Below are positions 22,265 through 33,404 of a stretch of 64,000 bases of DNA, in pieces. The notes beneath the pieces were generated by a model. The model searched no databases. It worked only from the letters and a program-made list of their open reading frames with translations, and was not told the origin of the DNA. The stretch spans positions 203,152 through 267,151 of the forward strand of contig JAJVDF010001194.1 of the NCBI GenBank assembly GCA_022410635.1. Reading direction: 5' to 3'. How positions within the stretch are numbered: position 1 is the first letter of the stretch; every line of letters starts with the position of its first letter. The position numbers and the translations under genes were made by a program. The stretch is from Tretioscincus oriximinensis (Eukaryota > Chordata > Lepidosauria > Squamata > Gymnophthalmidae).

Positions 22265-22752
22265 TAGGGTTGCCATATTTTGGCAGCCCAAAACCGGGAC
22301 GGGGGTGGGTGCACACGTGTGCACACACGGGGACGCTTGTAGTAAGACAGGCATCTGCCTGTCTCACCACAAGCGTCCATGTGTGCGCGCGTGTGTGTGC
22401 ATAGCTGCTCCTCAGCTGGAGGTGGGGTTTTGCACCTGCTGTCAGGCAAAGTGCGCCAACTCGCCTCCAGCGGAGGAAAAACACCTGGGTTTGTGACAGG
22501 AAGACAGAGCAACAGCATTGGAGCAGCTACGGCACACTCCAAGGTTCCTTCTAGGACCCCAGAAAGCGTTGCCGGGCTGCAGCCACCAGCTCTGATGGCC
22601 CCTTTGCCTTTAAAATCCTGCATTTTTACATTCCCTGATGCAGCACCGGGGAATGTAAAAATCCGGGATTTTATCTTAAAACCCGGAGGGGACTGTATTT
22701 TAGTCCCCCAAACCGGGCTTGTCCCGCCTTCCTGGGACGTATGGCAACCCTA
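22265..22752 (-). mobile_element. Hairpin-rich hAT-like non-autonomous element
   Basis: Begins TAGGGTTGCCATATTTTGGC and ends CGTATGGCAACCCTA, inverted ends. The flanks are acatccac (22257-22264) and acatgcac (22753-22760), 7 of 8 matching: an 8-bp target duplication of hAT type. Near the left end are two inverted copies of the 'gacaggca' and 'caccacaagcgtcc' region. The 'ggactgtattttagtccccc' block lies near the right end. It is 488 bp, between the short 12.2 kb and long 34.9 kb copies. Confidence 0.88.
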
Positions 22753-22761
22753 ACATGCACT

Positions 22762-23815
22762 CTATATGTAAACATGCCACACTAATCAGTAATACACAAA
22801 TGTGCTTTAGGGAGCTGTCACCACATATCTAAGGTGTGTTACCACTGTTCCCATGCAGACCATAAGGCATAGTGAGTCCATAAAGTGTATTAGCAAGCCT
22901 GAAGGGACTCTAACAGCACTCAGCTTTTAGCTGTATTTGTTCAATGGATGTCTTTTGTGCTTTTAGTTATTGTGTTAATGCAGATTTTTTAAAGCATAGT
23001 CTGTCAGTAAAATATATATTAATTAGCTATTTCCTTTCTCTTTTCTTTATTATCCTGTGAAATATGTAAATGTGTGAAAATAGCAAGAGTTTCCAGTCTT
23101 CTGTGGTTCATGATTTTAGCAGAATAAGTGTATACAACTGTATATTGCCTATATATTCCTATCTTTGAGAACTGAGTTTAGTTCCTGTGAAAGCTTGTGG
23201 AACAACAGTTTTCATTTCCCAACATGCATGGTCATGAATGAATAAATTCCTCAGAGCCAAAAATAAATAAATAAGTGAATTATAAGAGTTCTGACTTCAT
23301 GGGAACATTTTGGCTGCAGCATTAAATTAATTTGTTGCTTGTGGTATAAATATTGTTATTACTATCTCCAGATGTTGACATTTCTGGAGTATATTCTATT
23401 TTATTCAGTATGCAAGTAACTTACAAAGATCTTATAACAAAAGGAGATTTTTCCCACAGTTCCTGCACAATTATAGGCAGATGAAAATAGATTTAGAAGA
23501 TCATTCATTTATCACATTTATCATTTCTCCTCAAATATATTTCATTTTATAACTATTATTTATCCATTTAAAATCTGGAACGATATTGTTGTGGATTGTA
23601 TTTTTCATGTTCTTAGCCACAGCAGCTAAGTGGTTTGCTGATTCAGCAGATAACTGATAAAGATAAACTCAAAATTCAATGGCACTAAAAAGTTATCTTC
23701 ATTGTGTGTTTGTAAGTATGTATCACAGTGAGGAGGAGTATTTTGTGTGGATCTACAGCTAATGCCATTCTGTCAAGCTTATTTAATGCAGTAAGTAACA
23801 AGAAATAACAGTTAA
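22762..23815. other. AT-rich DNA, no gene recognised
   Basis: No motif-bearing frame and no shared repeat seen. Confidence 0.55.
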
Positions 23816-23819
23816 ACAA

Positions 23820-24622
23820 GTCCAGCAAAGGAGCTAGCAGCACTTTGAGACTAACTTGAGAAAAGTGGGTGGCATAAGCTTTCGTAGACAGGTCTACTTC
23901 TTCAGATGCTGAGGGACTAATGTCAGGGTCAGGTATTTATAGGGAAATGTGTATGGGAGAAGACAAAGCATATGCAACTGTAGGGAGGTGTTGAATTGCA
24001 GGTTAGAAAAGCAGGTAAACAGCAGGAACTAATCTCCTTGTGTGAAAAAGTCCCTGGAGCAACAAGGGGCAATGTCTAGTGGAGAAACAATCAAATACTT
24101 AACAGGTGTCATAAAATGTATAGTTGGCAAGGAAACCATTGTCTCTGTTAAATCCTTTGTTGATGGCCTGGAACTTGTGAATGTATTCAAGTCCTGCTGC
24201 TTCTCTTTCAAACCTTCCTTTGTAGTTTCTTTGTTCAAGAACTGCAGTCCTGAGGTCTGAGAGAGAATGTCCTGGAAGGTTGAAATGTTCAGCAACTGGT
24301 TTCTGTGTGTTTCCATTTCGAATATCTGATTTGTGTCCATTTATTCTCTGTCGTAGGGATTGTCCTGTTTGCCCAATGTAGAGTGTAGAGGGGCATTGTT
24401 GGCAGAAAATGGAATACACCACATTAGAAGATGAGCATGTAAAAGTCCCTCTAATATTGTGGGTGGTGTTATCAGGTCCCGTGATGACATTGCCAGGGTC
24501 TGAAGAAGTAGACGTGTCTATGAAAGCTTCTGCCACCCACTTTTCTCAAGTTAGTCTCAAAGTGCTGCTAGCTCCTTTGCTGGACTTTCTATTAGACTAA
24601 CACAGCTATTTCTCTGAAGTTA
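23820..24622 (-). mobile_element. Penelope-like retroelement copy with inverted ends
   Basis: The body carries a GIY-YIG endonuclease frame on the minus strand (24099-24536). The left end (about 23824-23907: 'gcaaaggagctagcagcact', 'tgagaaaagtgggtggcata', 'gctttcgtagacaggtctac') is the inverted copy of the right end (about 24500-24590), ending near 'cacagctatttctctga'. GIY-YIG endonuclease plus terminal duplications, often inverted, is characteristic of Penelope-like elements. The reverse transcriptase is absent, so this is a 5'-truncated copy. End fragments of the family occur at 9.9, 37.3, 37.9 and 49.7 kb. Confidence 0.85.
24099..24536 (-). CDS. GIY-YIG endonuclease domain of a Penelope-like element (partial)
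   Basis: A 145-codon open frame. Residues 40-55 read VYSIFCQQCPSTLYIG, the paired VYxI and YIG motifs of a GIY-YIG nuclease. Cys34, Cys45 and Cys48 form the zinc-binding-like cysteine cluster seen in Penelope endonucleases. Arg64 and His68 follow in LRQRINGHK, where the family has its catalytic Arg and a conserved His. A Glu in the REAAGLEYIHKF stretch (112 or 117) could be the metal-binding Glu. The frame is intact to a stop after YTFYDTC. The domain would nick DNA for target-primed reverse transcription. The ATG lies within the inverted end and is unlikely to be the native start, because the upstream reverse transcriptase is missing. This single copy is probably not mobile. Confidence 0.8.
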   Translation of the reverse strand: MAEAFIDTSTSSDPGNVITGPDNTTHNIRGTFTCSSSNVVYSIFCQQCPSTLYIGQTGQSLRQRINGHKSDIRNGNTQKPVAEHFNLPGHSLSDLRTAVLEQRNYKGRFEREAAGLEYIHKFQAINKGFNRDNGFLANYTFYDTC

Positions 24623-24624
24623 AA

Positions 24625-25208
24625 CAAGTGTGAGGGAATAGTTAATTCAGAATTGAATGAATATAATTTGCTAATTGATCCATTCAAATTAGACATCAGA
24701 CAACAGTGAAGTAGTCTAATCCCATTCAGTGAGATTTACCATATAATCATGGCTCCCTCCAGAGTGTATGAGGAAATACAGAATCTAAAGTAGACCCTAC
24801 AATTGCCTCTTGCTGCCTCCCTGACAGATGTCAAGGGTAATTGTTTATATTTAAGTCTACTGTCACCTTCCCCAGCCAAGTACCAATGGACTTCTTTTAG
24901 TCTCAAGTAAGTTCATTTTGGAAGCTGCTGTTATGGTAAGGTGAATTATTATGGGAAACCAGAAATCGTTGCCTGATTTTCTAAAATAGTGATATTATCT
25001 ATTCATTAATCTGGGGTCATATAAGGAATAATATTATTATATCTAAGTGTCAGACTCTTATCTGGAAGTCACAATATCTGGATTTCTGCACTGCTCCATG
25101 AAGCCAACTGGGCAATCTTGGCCACACTATTTTACAAGATGTCTGTTGTGAAGTTTATATTTTTAATGAGTGTGAATTTTTTTCTCCCAGGTGCAGCCAC
25201 TAGAAGTT
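24625..25208. other. AT-rich DNA, no gene recognised
   Basis: No recognisable signal. Confidence 0.5.
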
Positions 25209-25212
25209 GCAT

Positions 25213-25725
25213 CTCATAGAATCATAGAATCATAGAGTTGGAAGGGACCTCCAGGGTCGTCGGGTCCAACCCCCTGTTCGATGCAGGATTCATTAAACCA
25301 TCCCAGATAGATGACTGTCCAGCCTCTGTTTGAAGACTTCCAGGGAAGGTGAACTCACCACCCCCTGTGGCAAACTGTTCCACTGGTTTATCACCCTGAT
25401 TGCTAGAAAGTTTTTTTTTTCTGATATCTAACCTAAATCTACTCCCTTGCAATTTCATTCCATTGTTTCTAGTCCTTCCATGTGCTAATGAGATCAATGC
25501 TGATCCCTCTGCTCTGTGACAGCCCTTCAGATATTTGTAGACAGCTATCAGGTCTCCTCTCAGTCTTCTCTTTTGCAGACTAAACATCCCCAGATCCTTT
25601 GGCCGTTCCTCATAGGACATGGTTTCCAGACCACTCACCATCCTTGTAACTCTCTTTTGTACTTGCTCTAGTTTATCAATGTCCTTTTTAAATTGCCCCC
25701 CCCCCCCAGAACTGAACACAGTATT
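25213..25725 (-). mobile_element. CR1 LINE 3' end with ORF2 C-terminus (ATCATAGA-tail subfamily)
   Basis: The plus strand starts with tandem ATCATAGA octamers and 'gttggaagggacctccaggg', the classic CR1 3' end in antisense. The minus-strand frame contains DKLEQVQKRVTRMVSGLETM, SYEERPKDLGMFSLQKRRLR, GDLIAVYKYLKG and FRLDIRKKKL, the standard C-terminal region of CR1 ORF2. It is interrupted only near the end and is heavily 5'-truncated. The C-run near 25690 marks the left side of the coding block. Confidence 0.9.
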
Positions 25726-26023
25726 CCATAAGTAATCTTTTCTAAAGTCACTAAAGATATAAACTTTTATCCCAAATTTTATTTGGTAAGTCTAGCCTAA
25801 AAGATACAATTAGGATTCAACTTGTAGTCAGACTCAATGAGCATTCTTCCACTGGTGTGCATTTACATTCTAACCACCTTAAATCTACATTCTAAGCCCA
25901 TTAAGCCACTGGGATTTAGGGAGCTGCATTCTGGCTGTTCAGGGGGAAGTTGCTTCCTAGATGCCCTTTGACGATGTCTATATGCTAAGATAACAGTCAG
26001 AGAGCTTTATGAAAAGAGAGAGA

Positions 26024-26286
26024 GAGCCAGTTTGGTGTAGCGGTTAGAGTATTAGACTCGTACCTGGTAGTCTCCTGGTTCGATTCCCCACTCCTCCACG
26101 AAAGCCAGCTGGGTGACCTTGGGCCAGTCACAGTTCTTTGAACTCTCTCAGCCCCACCTACTCCACAGGGTGTCTGTTGTGGAGAAAGCAACAAAAGCTA
26201 TGTGCGCCACCGTATGCTTGGCCACCCTGAGACCTTCGGGTATAGGGTGGGATACAAGTACAAATAAATAATAAATAATAAATAAA
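26024..26286 (+). mobile_element. tRNA-derived SINE, family 1 (complete-looking copy)
   Basis: Starts GAGCCAGTTTGGTGTAGCGG (A-box region of a tRNA-like head) and continues with 'cctggttcgattccccactc' (B box, GGTTCGATTCC). A unique middle follows ('tgaccttgggccagtcacag', 'acagggtgtctgttgtggag'). The 3' tail is 'gagaccttcgggtatagggt' plus TAAATAA repeats. Head, body and tail are all present, so it is the best reference copy in the window. It is transcribed by RNA polymerase III when active. Confidence 0.92.
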
Positions 26287-26289
26287 ACT

Positions 26290-27272
26290 TTATCCCTTGT
26301 GACTCAAGAGTCATACATTGTCAATGAATACTTTTTTCTGTATTGTTTTTAAAAAACAATACAGCAGTCTACCTTGGCTTCTTGGAAACTCTGATGTACG
26401 AGCAAAAGCCTTCAATTTGCATTTGAAATAGTTTACCGTTGCCAACGTCTGCAAGTCAGCAGAAAACGTGCTGGGACAAGCAAATGCTGCACAGAATTCC
26501 TTTCAAAAGTTTCAAGTAAAAGGAGCCTTACATATATTCCAGACCTTTCTGCAGAAGAATCTGTTTAAAGGTTCTCTCTGGAAACACAGTCAACTGTCAG
26601 CAACAAATGAGAGCAAATTGTGATCCAAATATTGTGGAGTAGAGGTTTGTTCAGCCATAAAATGGGGGAAACTGAACTGTCAGAGACAAGACTAGGGAAC
26701 TTTCCCTATTATTGCAATGGCACTTATTTTTCTAATAAAAATAGGTGGTGATTCAAGATGGAGAAGGGGAAGGCTGGAAAATCCCACCCACAACTGGCCA
26801 GGAGATGAGAGACTCTACATTTAGCTGGCCAAATTTCTAAAAAAAGTCTAGATTGCAGTCCAAAGGGGAATCAGCAAATGTAGTTTGGAGAGAATGAAAA
26901 GAAACAGAATTACATCTGAATTCTGTATCCTTTCCTCCCAAACTACACTGTTGTTGCTCCATGTACTGCTCCAGAGTTCTGACAAAGGCACTACCTTAAA
27001 TGTAATTACTTCCATTTCGAAAGGATCAAGAGCATAAGCTGATTTGTATCAGAAGTATCACGGGGCAGTTATTACATTTAGGGCATGATCTTGAATATTT
27101 TTAAACTGGGAGATTTGATGTGATCAGATATCTCCTTTTCGCATCGTTTTTATATTTGTATGCATTTTAATTCTTCCTGATACAGTCATATGGCTGATGA
27201 ATGGGGGCGCAGAGGATAACAGGCCTTTCAACAGAGAGGATGGTCATTTGAGGCCAATGTGTCTACGAAGAA
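26290..27272. other. Intergenic DNA, no gene recognised
   Basis: No recognisable coding or repeat signal. Confidence 0.5.
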
Positions 27273-27276
27273 GAGA

Positions 27277-27475
27277 GGTTAGCACCCTCTACTGGCCTTA
27301 GCTCTAGCAAACCTAGCTGTTTGAAAGTGAGGCATCCCAAGTAGATGAATAGGTAGTATCATCTCAATGTGATGGAGAAGATAAGATGTAAGCCTTTGGG
27401 TGAAAAATAGCTTGTAAACCACTTTTCTCAGGATGAGAAAAGCAGGGTATAAAACCCTTTTTCTTCTAATCATTA
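27277..27475 (+). mobile_element. tRNA-derived SINE, family 2, diverged and 5'-truncated
   Basis: Weak but ordered matches to the 30.0 kb copy: 'ctagctgtttgaaagtgagg', 'gatggagaagataagatgta', and 'gatgagaaaagcagggtata' before a T-rich tail. The tRNA head is missing. Confidence 0.6.
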
Positions 27476-27479
27476 AAAT

Positions 27480-28570
27480 TTATATGTATGAAAAAAACCT
27501 TCTGAACTGAAATGCTTAAAGCTACATTATCTGCTTCTTGGCAAAAGGAAAAGAAGTCTGGAGCAATACAACCAAGTAAATGCAAGACATGAAAAGACAA
27601 AACCCAATAAAGTAGATTTTAGAAGTAGTTATTATGAAAAGACAGAGCCCTGGGTAGTAGCTTTACATTGGGGCAAAGGCTTTGGAGTTCTTGGATTTGA
27701 AAAAAAAAACCACTTACCCATGGACTTTGATCCAATTGCTGCTCTAATATAAAATATTTTAGTATGTAAATGCAAAAATATATAGTTAATATCTCTAAGA
27801 TGCAACATTTTGGCAGACTGCATATGGAGACATCACGATTTCTAGTGTTTGCCAAATTCAAGAGAATCCATTTTTGTTTCCTAGATCTTCGATTTCCTGT
27901 AAACGTAAAGCCCTAATCTTCTGAAAAGGCGCCAAGGAATTCTATTTCACATCCCATTGGGAAAGGCTAAGAGTTCTGTTGTCCTGCTTTGTTTTGTTTT
28001 GCTCTATTTCGGATAACACCATTTCTGTCTAAGAAACTAAAATCTCCAGTAGCCAAAGGGCAGCTACTGCTTGACACCATGGTCCCACAGGAACATTGTG
28101 TGTAATGGTTTGTAGCTTACAAAAGAAGTCAAAGATTTCTTCTTATGGATCAAAAGAGGTTTGAGAAACTGCATGAGCAAAAAGAAAGCAAAATAGAAAG
28201 TAAAAAGAAGTCTGAGCAAGATCTGAGATAGATAGAAAAGACTTTTCCCCCCTTGAAACAACCAGCCTTTCGTCTCTTATGTTATGGAGAGCAGACATGA
28301 TAGAGGTACAAAGAACTATGTGTGGGTCTGTACAAAAAGGCAAGAACCAAAGGGTTGCCCAGCAGCAAAGTGACAAATCATCCCTTTTCCACATTATCAT
28401 ACCCAAAGCTAGATTTCTAAATTAGATAATGCCAAATGAAATACTTTTGCCACTTTTCTCATGTGTCTCCTCCTCTTTTCATGGATCATGTCCTGGACGG
28501 CAGGCTTCAGGGACAAAGCACCTTCCTGTGGTGCCCCTGGTTGTTTCTCTGACTCTACCCAATGCCACAG
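27480..28570. other. AT-rich DNA, no gene recognised
   Basis: No shared repeat or motif-bearing frame seen. Confidence 0.5.
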
Positions 28571-28576
28571 ATCTGC

Positions 28577-28763
28577 ATGAAAGGCATTTATTGTTGCTTT
28601 TTCCACAGCAGACACCCTGTGAAGTAGGTGGGGCAGAGAGAGTTCTAAAGAACTGTGACTGACACAAGGTCACCCAGCTGGCTTTCATGGAGGAGTGGGG
28701 AATCGAACCGGGAGACTATCAGATATGAATCGAACACTCTAACCACTACACCAAACTGGCTCA
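28577..28763 (-). mobile_element. tRNA-derived SINE, family 1, 3'-truncated
   Basis: Antisense body from 'ttgttgctttttccacagca' to the complement of the tRNA-like head, ending 'ccaaactggctc'. The L2-like tail is missing. Confidence 0.85.
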
Positions 28764-28769
28764 TTTTAA

Positions 28770-29680
28770 ATTACAATGTGGAGAAAACTAATGAATATTA
28801 ATTTTTTTCCAATCTTATTTTCCCCCAAGAAAACGTATGTCCCTGTGGTTGCCAGAAGCTGAGTTCAACTTGGGAGTATTTTTCCCTTAACTCATCCATT
28901 GAAAATATGCACTAACAGGTCCACATACTCCACTAGATTGTCAGAAGATAGAATTGTAGTCTTCGATTCAAACAGAGAACAGAGTAGAATTACTGCAAAA
29001 TTTCACACACACACCATAGCTGCAGCACATATCATGGGGACAGCTCCTGGCCTGGAGTCCTTTCTCTAGGCCAAGAATATGTTAAGTTGCTAGAAAGCTA
29101 GATTCAAAGTCAGCCAAAAATGAAGCCAGGATCATAAGAACAAGACAAAATGCAATAAGGACACAATGTATTGCAACTTTGCTAACAGCCCAATGTACTA
29201 GCCACTTATGCTGTCTCACAGATGGTGCTCATTAGGGTTTGGTCTTAGTACCGGGTCATCTTACAGTGATCTGCCTCTTTTCAGCCAGCCTCACACTTCT
29301 GCTGTTCCTGCATCTGGGGGATCCTACGTTGTTTATGACTCTCCTGACGTGAGATTCACTCACTCTTGTGAGTGCCCTAGGCAGCAATGTGCTATCTGAT
29401 GCAGGTACAACCAGAGGTAGGAAGTTAATGTGTTAAGGCTTTGGGGACCTGGCAACAGTGGTATGATACTCTATGGATGTTTATTGAAAACCTTAATTAT
29501 ACTGAGGTCACTGTTAGAGGAGTTTTATTTTATTTTTCTTAATGCATTTATTTAAAATTGCAATTTGGACTGAATTCAGTATATTTTTTATGAGTTCACA
29601 TGCCTATGATTTAATGCTTATCTTTTCTTGCCACATGTTTCAATCTCCCTGACCTATTGCTCCGACAAAAAAATGGGATG
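28770..29680. other. Intergenic DNA, no gene recognised
   Basis: No recognisable gene. A short CA run lies near 29010. Confidence 0.5.
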
Positions 29681-29682
29681 AG

Positions 29683-29790
29683 TTTTGCATCTTTAATAGA
29701 TGTGGAAAAGAGGGATTTTTACAAGGTGCCACAGGCATTGTAAACATTTGGTGAAAATCCCTCTTTTCCATAACCATTAAAAGTGCAAAA
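29683..29790. repeat. Short foldback hairpin, family H copy 1
   Basis: The outer left block TTTTGCATCTTTAATAG pairs with the outer right block CCATTAAAAGTGCAAAA. Inside, GGAAAAGAGGGATTTT pairs perfectly over 16 bases with AAAATCCCTCTTTTCC across a loop of about 35 bases. Copies or arms are at 55.85 and 63.16 kb. Confidence 0.8.
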
Positions 29791-30042
29791 GCTTCTGTCC
29801 TAGTTTTTTGTGGTAATCTTATCCTGATATCAGTTCAGTGAATTTTCCTTTTCATTACACCCCTCCCATCTTTTCCCTCTCTCTTACTTCTGTGATTGGC
29901 TGCATTCTCCCAATCATATTGTAGTTTCCCAAGACAGAGAAGGGTACAGCTACATTTCTTTATCATCACCTTCTCACACCCACCTTAAGGTTGTCACAAC
30001 CGAATTCTACATAGTCTTAGAATTCTACATAATCATTGCAGG

Positions 30043-30345
30043 CACGGATAGCTCAGTCGCTTAGGAATCCGTCTCTTGTCTGGGAGATGGGGTTTCGAAG
30101 CCCTGTGTGGGACGTGGGGAGGGCTGAGCACCTTCCACTAGCCTGTAGTTCTAGCCAACCCAGCTATTCGAAAGCAGGAACTGCAAGAAATTGCAACTGA
30201 CTGCAAGTAGATACATGGGAACCACCATAGCCTGGTGGGGAAGATAAAACGGAAGCCTTCAGGCAAAATATATCCTTGTAAGTCGCTTTGAGTCCCTTTG
30301 TAAGGTGAGAAAAGCGGGGTATAAGAACCAAGTTCTTCTTCTTAG
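30043..30345 (+). mobile_element. tRNA-derived SINE, family 2 (complete-looking copy)
   Basis: The tRNA-like head 'ggatagctcagtcgcttagg' (A box) is followed by 'gatggggtttcgaagccc' (B box-like). The body has 'ccaacccagctattcgaaag' and 'gcaagaaattgcaactgact', and the tail 'gagaaaagcggggtataaga' ends in CTTCTTCTT. Its tail differs clearly from that of family 1. It is the reference copy for the antisense copies at 18.25, 19.04 and 45.73 kb. Confidence 0.92.
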
Positions 30346-30349
30346 GCTG

Positions 30350-30775
30350 GGGAAAATGTTAACATGAATAGGATGGATGAGTAATTGGTTTGTGTATAAT
30401 TTTCAGAGCTGAAGTTGCGCTGTTTCATTAAAAAAAAAAACCCTAACTGCATTTCTGCTGGGATTTATCAAGACCTGACTTTGAGACAAATGAAATGGAG
30501 GGGCTTAGATCCAACATCTGGACAGCACCACTGTGTGGCAATAAAAGTTTATGATACCTGCATCTGTTTCACTCCTACTTTCCCCCATTTTAAAAGCTAA
30601 AAATATGCAAATCTGCCCTTCTGTCTTGCTGGAGTTTATTGTGACACAACTTTGGGACACGTGAGATATGTGTGATGGCTTAGATCCTTTATGACCAATG
30701 TCATGTTTGCCAAAGAGTCTGCAGGTCATCCAGGTCACCATAAATTCTTTATAGTGTTATATAATTAATGGTATG
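30350..30775. other. Unassigned DNA
   Basis: No gene recognised. Loose internal similarity between about 30470-30550 and 30640-30720 is too weak to call a repeat. Confidence 0.4.
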
Positions 30776-30780
30776 AAGAC

Positions 30781-31333
30781 TCCAGACGCACTGTGCTTTA
30801 AAATGGGAACAAACATGGAGCGTCAACATGGTGGGCACATTAAAATCCAAAGTGCTCTCACCTTCGTCAATCCGCATAGGCATATGTGCCGGAAATGCAA
30901 TTAGGTCTGTAATTGGGAACCGTTCCTTGCAATTTGCGTTAACAGCACTCTGACTACAGAGCCCCTCTGTTGAACTGCAATCTTGTCCACCCTCTTCCTT
31001 TTCCAGCCAGCTTATCGCACGAGCTCAGGAAATGCATTTCTTCCTTGTGGGGATCCTTGCCTTACCAATGCTGTTGCAGGTCAGAAAGGAGGTGAAGAAG
31101 AGCAGGAGGCAGCTGGCCAGGCTTGGGTACTGCCAAAGCAGGGATCCCCACAGAGGAGGAGAAAGGTGAGCTTCTGAGCTCATGCAGGGCAGATGAGGCG
31201 AGCGATGGCAGAAAGGGTGTGCTGAGACTTAAAATGCACCAAATTGCAGATTGAACACCGAGACTAGATCCACCCCAATTTGAAGTCAACAATCGTTTTC
31301 ACTCCCCGTTTTAAGGCATAGTGCGTTTACAGC
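30781..31333. mobile_element. Non-autonomous DNA transposon, about 550 bp, inverted ends
   Basis: The left end has CGCACTGTGCTTTAAAATGG. The right end has CCGTTTTAAGGCATAGTGCG, its near reverse complement (about 17 of 20). A second inverted pair inside (GTGGGGATCC against GGATCCCCAC, about 31048 and 31142) gives more foldback potential. There is no transposase. The target duplication is not clear, so the superfamily is open. Confidence 0.7.
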
Positions 31334-31499
31334 CTGTAAATATCAGCAGTCTGACTGCACTCTTAATATAAGTAGCAACAGATGACCTGGAACAAAGAGA
31401 AGACATAGGTCACTAATGAACCTGCACATCATAATCCACTTTAATAAAAATGAACTGCTTTCCACACAGACACAGTATTTCAATGGCAGTCATTAATGA

Positions 31500-31790
31500 C
31501 TTGATAGCAGCCAGCTATTCAAAGGCAAGAATTGCAAGAAATTGCAACTGACTGCAAGTAGATAAATGGGAACTACCACAGTCTGGTGGGGAAGATAGAA
31601 TGTCAGCCTTTGGGCAAAATACCCTTGTAAGCTGCTTTAAGTCCCTTTGAAAGGTGAGAAAAGTGGGGTATAAGAACCCAGTTCTTCTTCTCCTCCTTCT
31701 CCTCCTCCTTCTTCTTCTCCTCCTCCTTCTTCTTCTCCTCCTTCTCCTCCTCCTTCTTCTTCCTCTTCTTCCTCTCCTTCCTCTTCTTCT
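31500..31790 (+). mobile_element. tRNA-derived SINE, family 2, 5'-truncated, with long CTT/CTC tail
   Basis: Starts at 'cagctattcaaaggcaagaa' and follows the 30.0 kb copy to 'gagaaaagtggggtataaga'. The tail at 31682-31790 is an expanded CTT/CTC tract, and the Leu-rich and Glu-rich frames there are compositional. Its end lies about 50 bp from the broken LINE that follows. Confidence 0.85.
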
Positions 31791-31845
31791 ACTTCCCTGT
31801 CACTCAGATGCAGGCAGAGCTCCTGCACTCTACTGCTGGATCTGA

Positions 31846-32630
31846 ATGCTGACCAGCTTTTTCAAAGGAACTCTAATGCTGTCGGCATTATCTATCAGTG
31901 AGACTACTGTGGAGGGTGTGCAAAGAAGTCTTGAAATGGCGGGCTTGCTTTGTTGTTGTGATACCTGGCCTCCAGTCCTCCCTGAGGAGGTTGAATCTTT
32001 GATAGGGGAGCTTAGGGAGGGGAAAGCTCCTGGGGCTGATCTGATCTTGCCTGAATATATCAAAGATAACCCCTCTTGGTGGGCTCCTTTACTAGCGGCC
32101 GTGTTTTCCCAAGTGAATGACACTGCAAGAATCCCCAAGTCGTGGCTCGAGGCTATTATCATTCCAATCTACAAGAAAGGAAACCCTGCTGATCCTACAA
32201 ACTATAGACCAATAAGTTTACTAGCAGTGGTGGGCAAACTATATGCTAAATACATCCTCAAGAAGCTTTTGGCCTGGTCCGGGGAAGGAACTATCATTGG
32301 CCCAGAACAAATCGGATTTCGCAAGGCCTGCTCCACGGTGGACCACGCCCTGCTTCTCTCCCACTTAATTAAGAAGAAATGTCGTTTGCCCTCAGGTAAA
32401 TTTTATGCNGCCTTCCTTGATTTGAAGGCGGCTTTTGACTCACTTACAAGGGCCATTCTTTGGGAAAAGCTGAGGACCCTGAATATAGATTCAGGGCTCC
32501 TGGTTCTTATTAAGCAGCTCCACTCAGGCAACTCATTTCGAGTCAGATGCTCGCCTGAGGGTTCTCTTACGGCCCCTAGCCCAAAAGGTGCATGTCTTTT
32601 GCAGCCTCACCATTATGGCTTAATCCAGTT
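31846..32630 (+). pseudogene. Non-LTR retrotransposon reverse transcriptase fragment, clade unassigned
   Basis: One open stretch encodes the N-terminal half of a LINE reverse transcriptase. Residues around 60-75 read ELREGKAPGADLILPEYI, the linker before the RT. KSWLEAIIIPIYKKGNPADP and TNYRPISLLAVVGKLYAKYI are RT motifs 0-2. GPEQIGFRKACSTVDHALLL follows, then FLDLKAAFDSLTRAILWEKL (motif A with its catalytic Asp). After the GNSFRVRC block the sequence gives KGACLLQP, a corrupted QGC/LAP motif, and then diverges before any YxDD box. One N (32409) falls in the codon before Ala-Phe-Leu. It differs from both the L2 and CR1 copies here. Truncation at both ends makes it inactive. Confidence 0.85.
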
Positions 32631-32639
32631 TAAGCAGTA

Positions 32640-33400
32640 GTAACATACTACTAATCCATGTTAGAGGACACTTTACAGAATCTGATGAGGAGCAGCACTA
32701 ATCCTATGCAAATAATGTGTATTAGAGAGCTTCTTAAAATGGATTAAGAAGTCTATCCTTAAAATACCCTGGTCTTTTAAGCATAGACTCTTAATCCATT
32801 TTAAGAAGTATTTGAGTAAAAAACCTCCTAACAATGAGATCTGGGGAAAGTCTTTGGGCGTAGAAATAACTTGACCCAAGTAGAAAATATTGACTAGAAG
32901 CCTTTGTATAGGAGCTTTTATGTATCTGGCAGAACTTACAGTGCTTTGCAATTGTGTGGTGCTTCACAAACCTATGTAAACTGGTGCTCTTAAGAAGACC
33001 TACAGCTGTTTTACAGGTTACCAGTTCTGTTCTGCAAACAGGAACTTCCCTTATTTTTAAATCAAGTTTCAATATGACACAAAGAAAAGTAAATCACTTC
33101 ATTCCTTTCTGTTCCCTTGGACTATCAGATGACTTGTAAATGTCTCCTCATCCAATGCATTTTGTTGTAAAAACATTTTCACAGCTGAAACAGATTTCCT
33201 GTCTATCCAGGCTGCAGTTATGGTGAAGCACATGGTCCATTTGCTAGTTTGCCTTCATGGGCAGAAGAGCAATCTAAACCTAATGCTCCTTCGTACACTT
33301 TCTTTTTCTTTCAGGCAATGTTTCAGGCACTTCAAAATGGAGAATAAAGATCAAAATTCATGTATATTAGCCATGCGGTATTACTTTCTTATCCCATATG
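32640..33400. other. Unassigned DNA
   Basis: Contains two short inverted pieces around 32735 and 32795 ('aaaatggattaagaagtcta' against 'cttaatccattttaagaagt'). Otherwise no gene. Confidence 0.45.
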
Positions 33401-33404
33401 ACTA

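Noticed and set aside
24042..24260. Plus-strand frame opposite the GIY-YIG frame
   Set aside because: It is a shadow of the Penelope-like endonuclease on the minus strand.
30043..30125. Functional tRNA gene
   Set aside because: A- and B-box-like sequences are the head of a SINE with a body and tail, repeated elsewhere. The cloverleaf is degraded.
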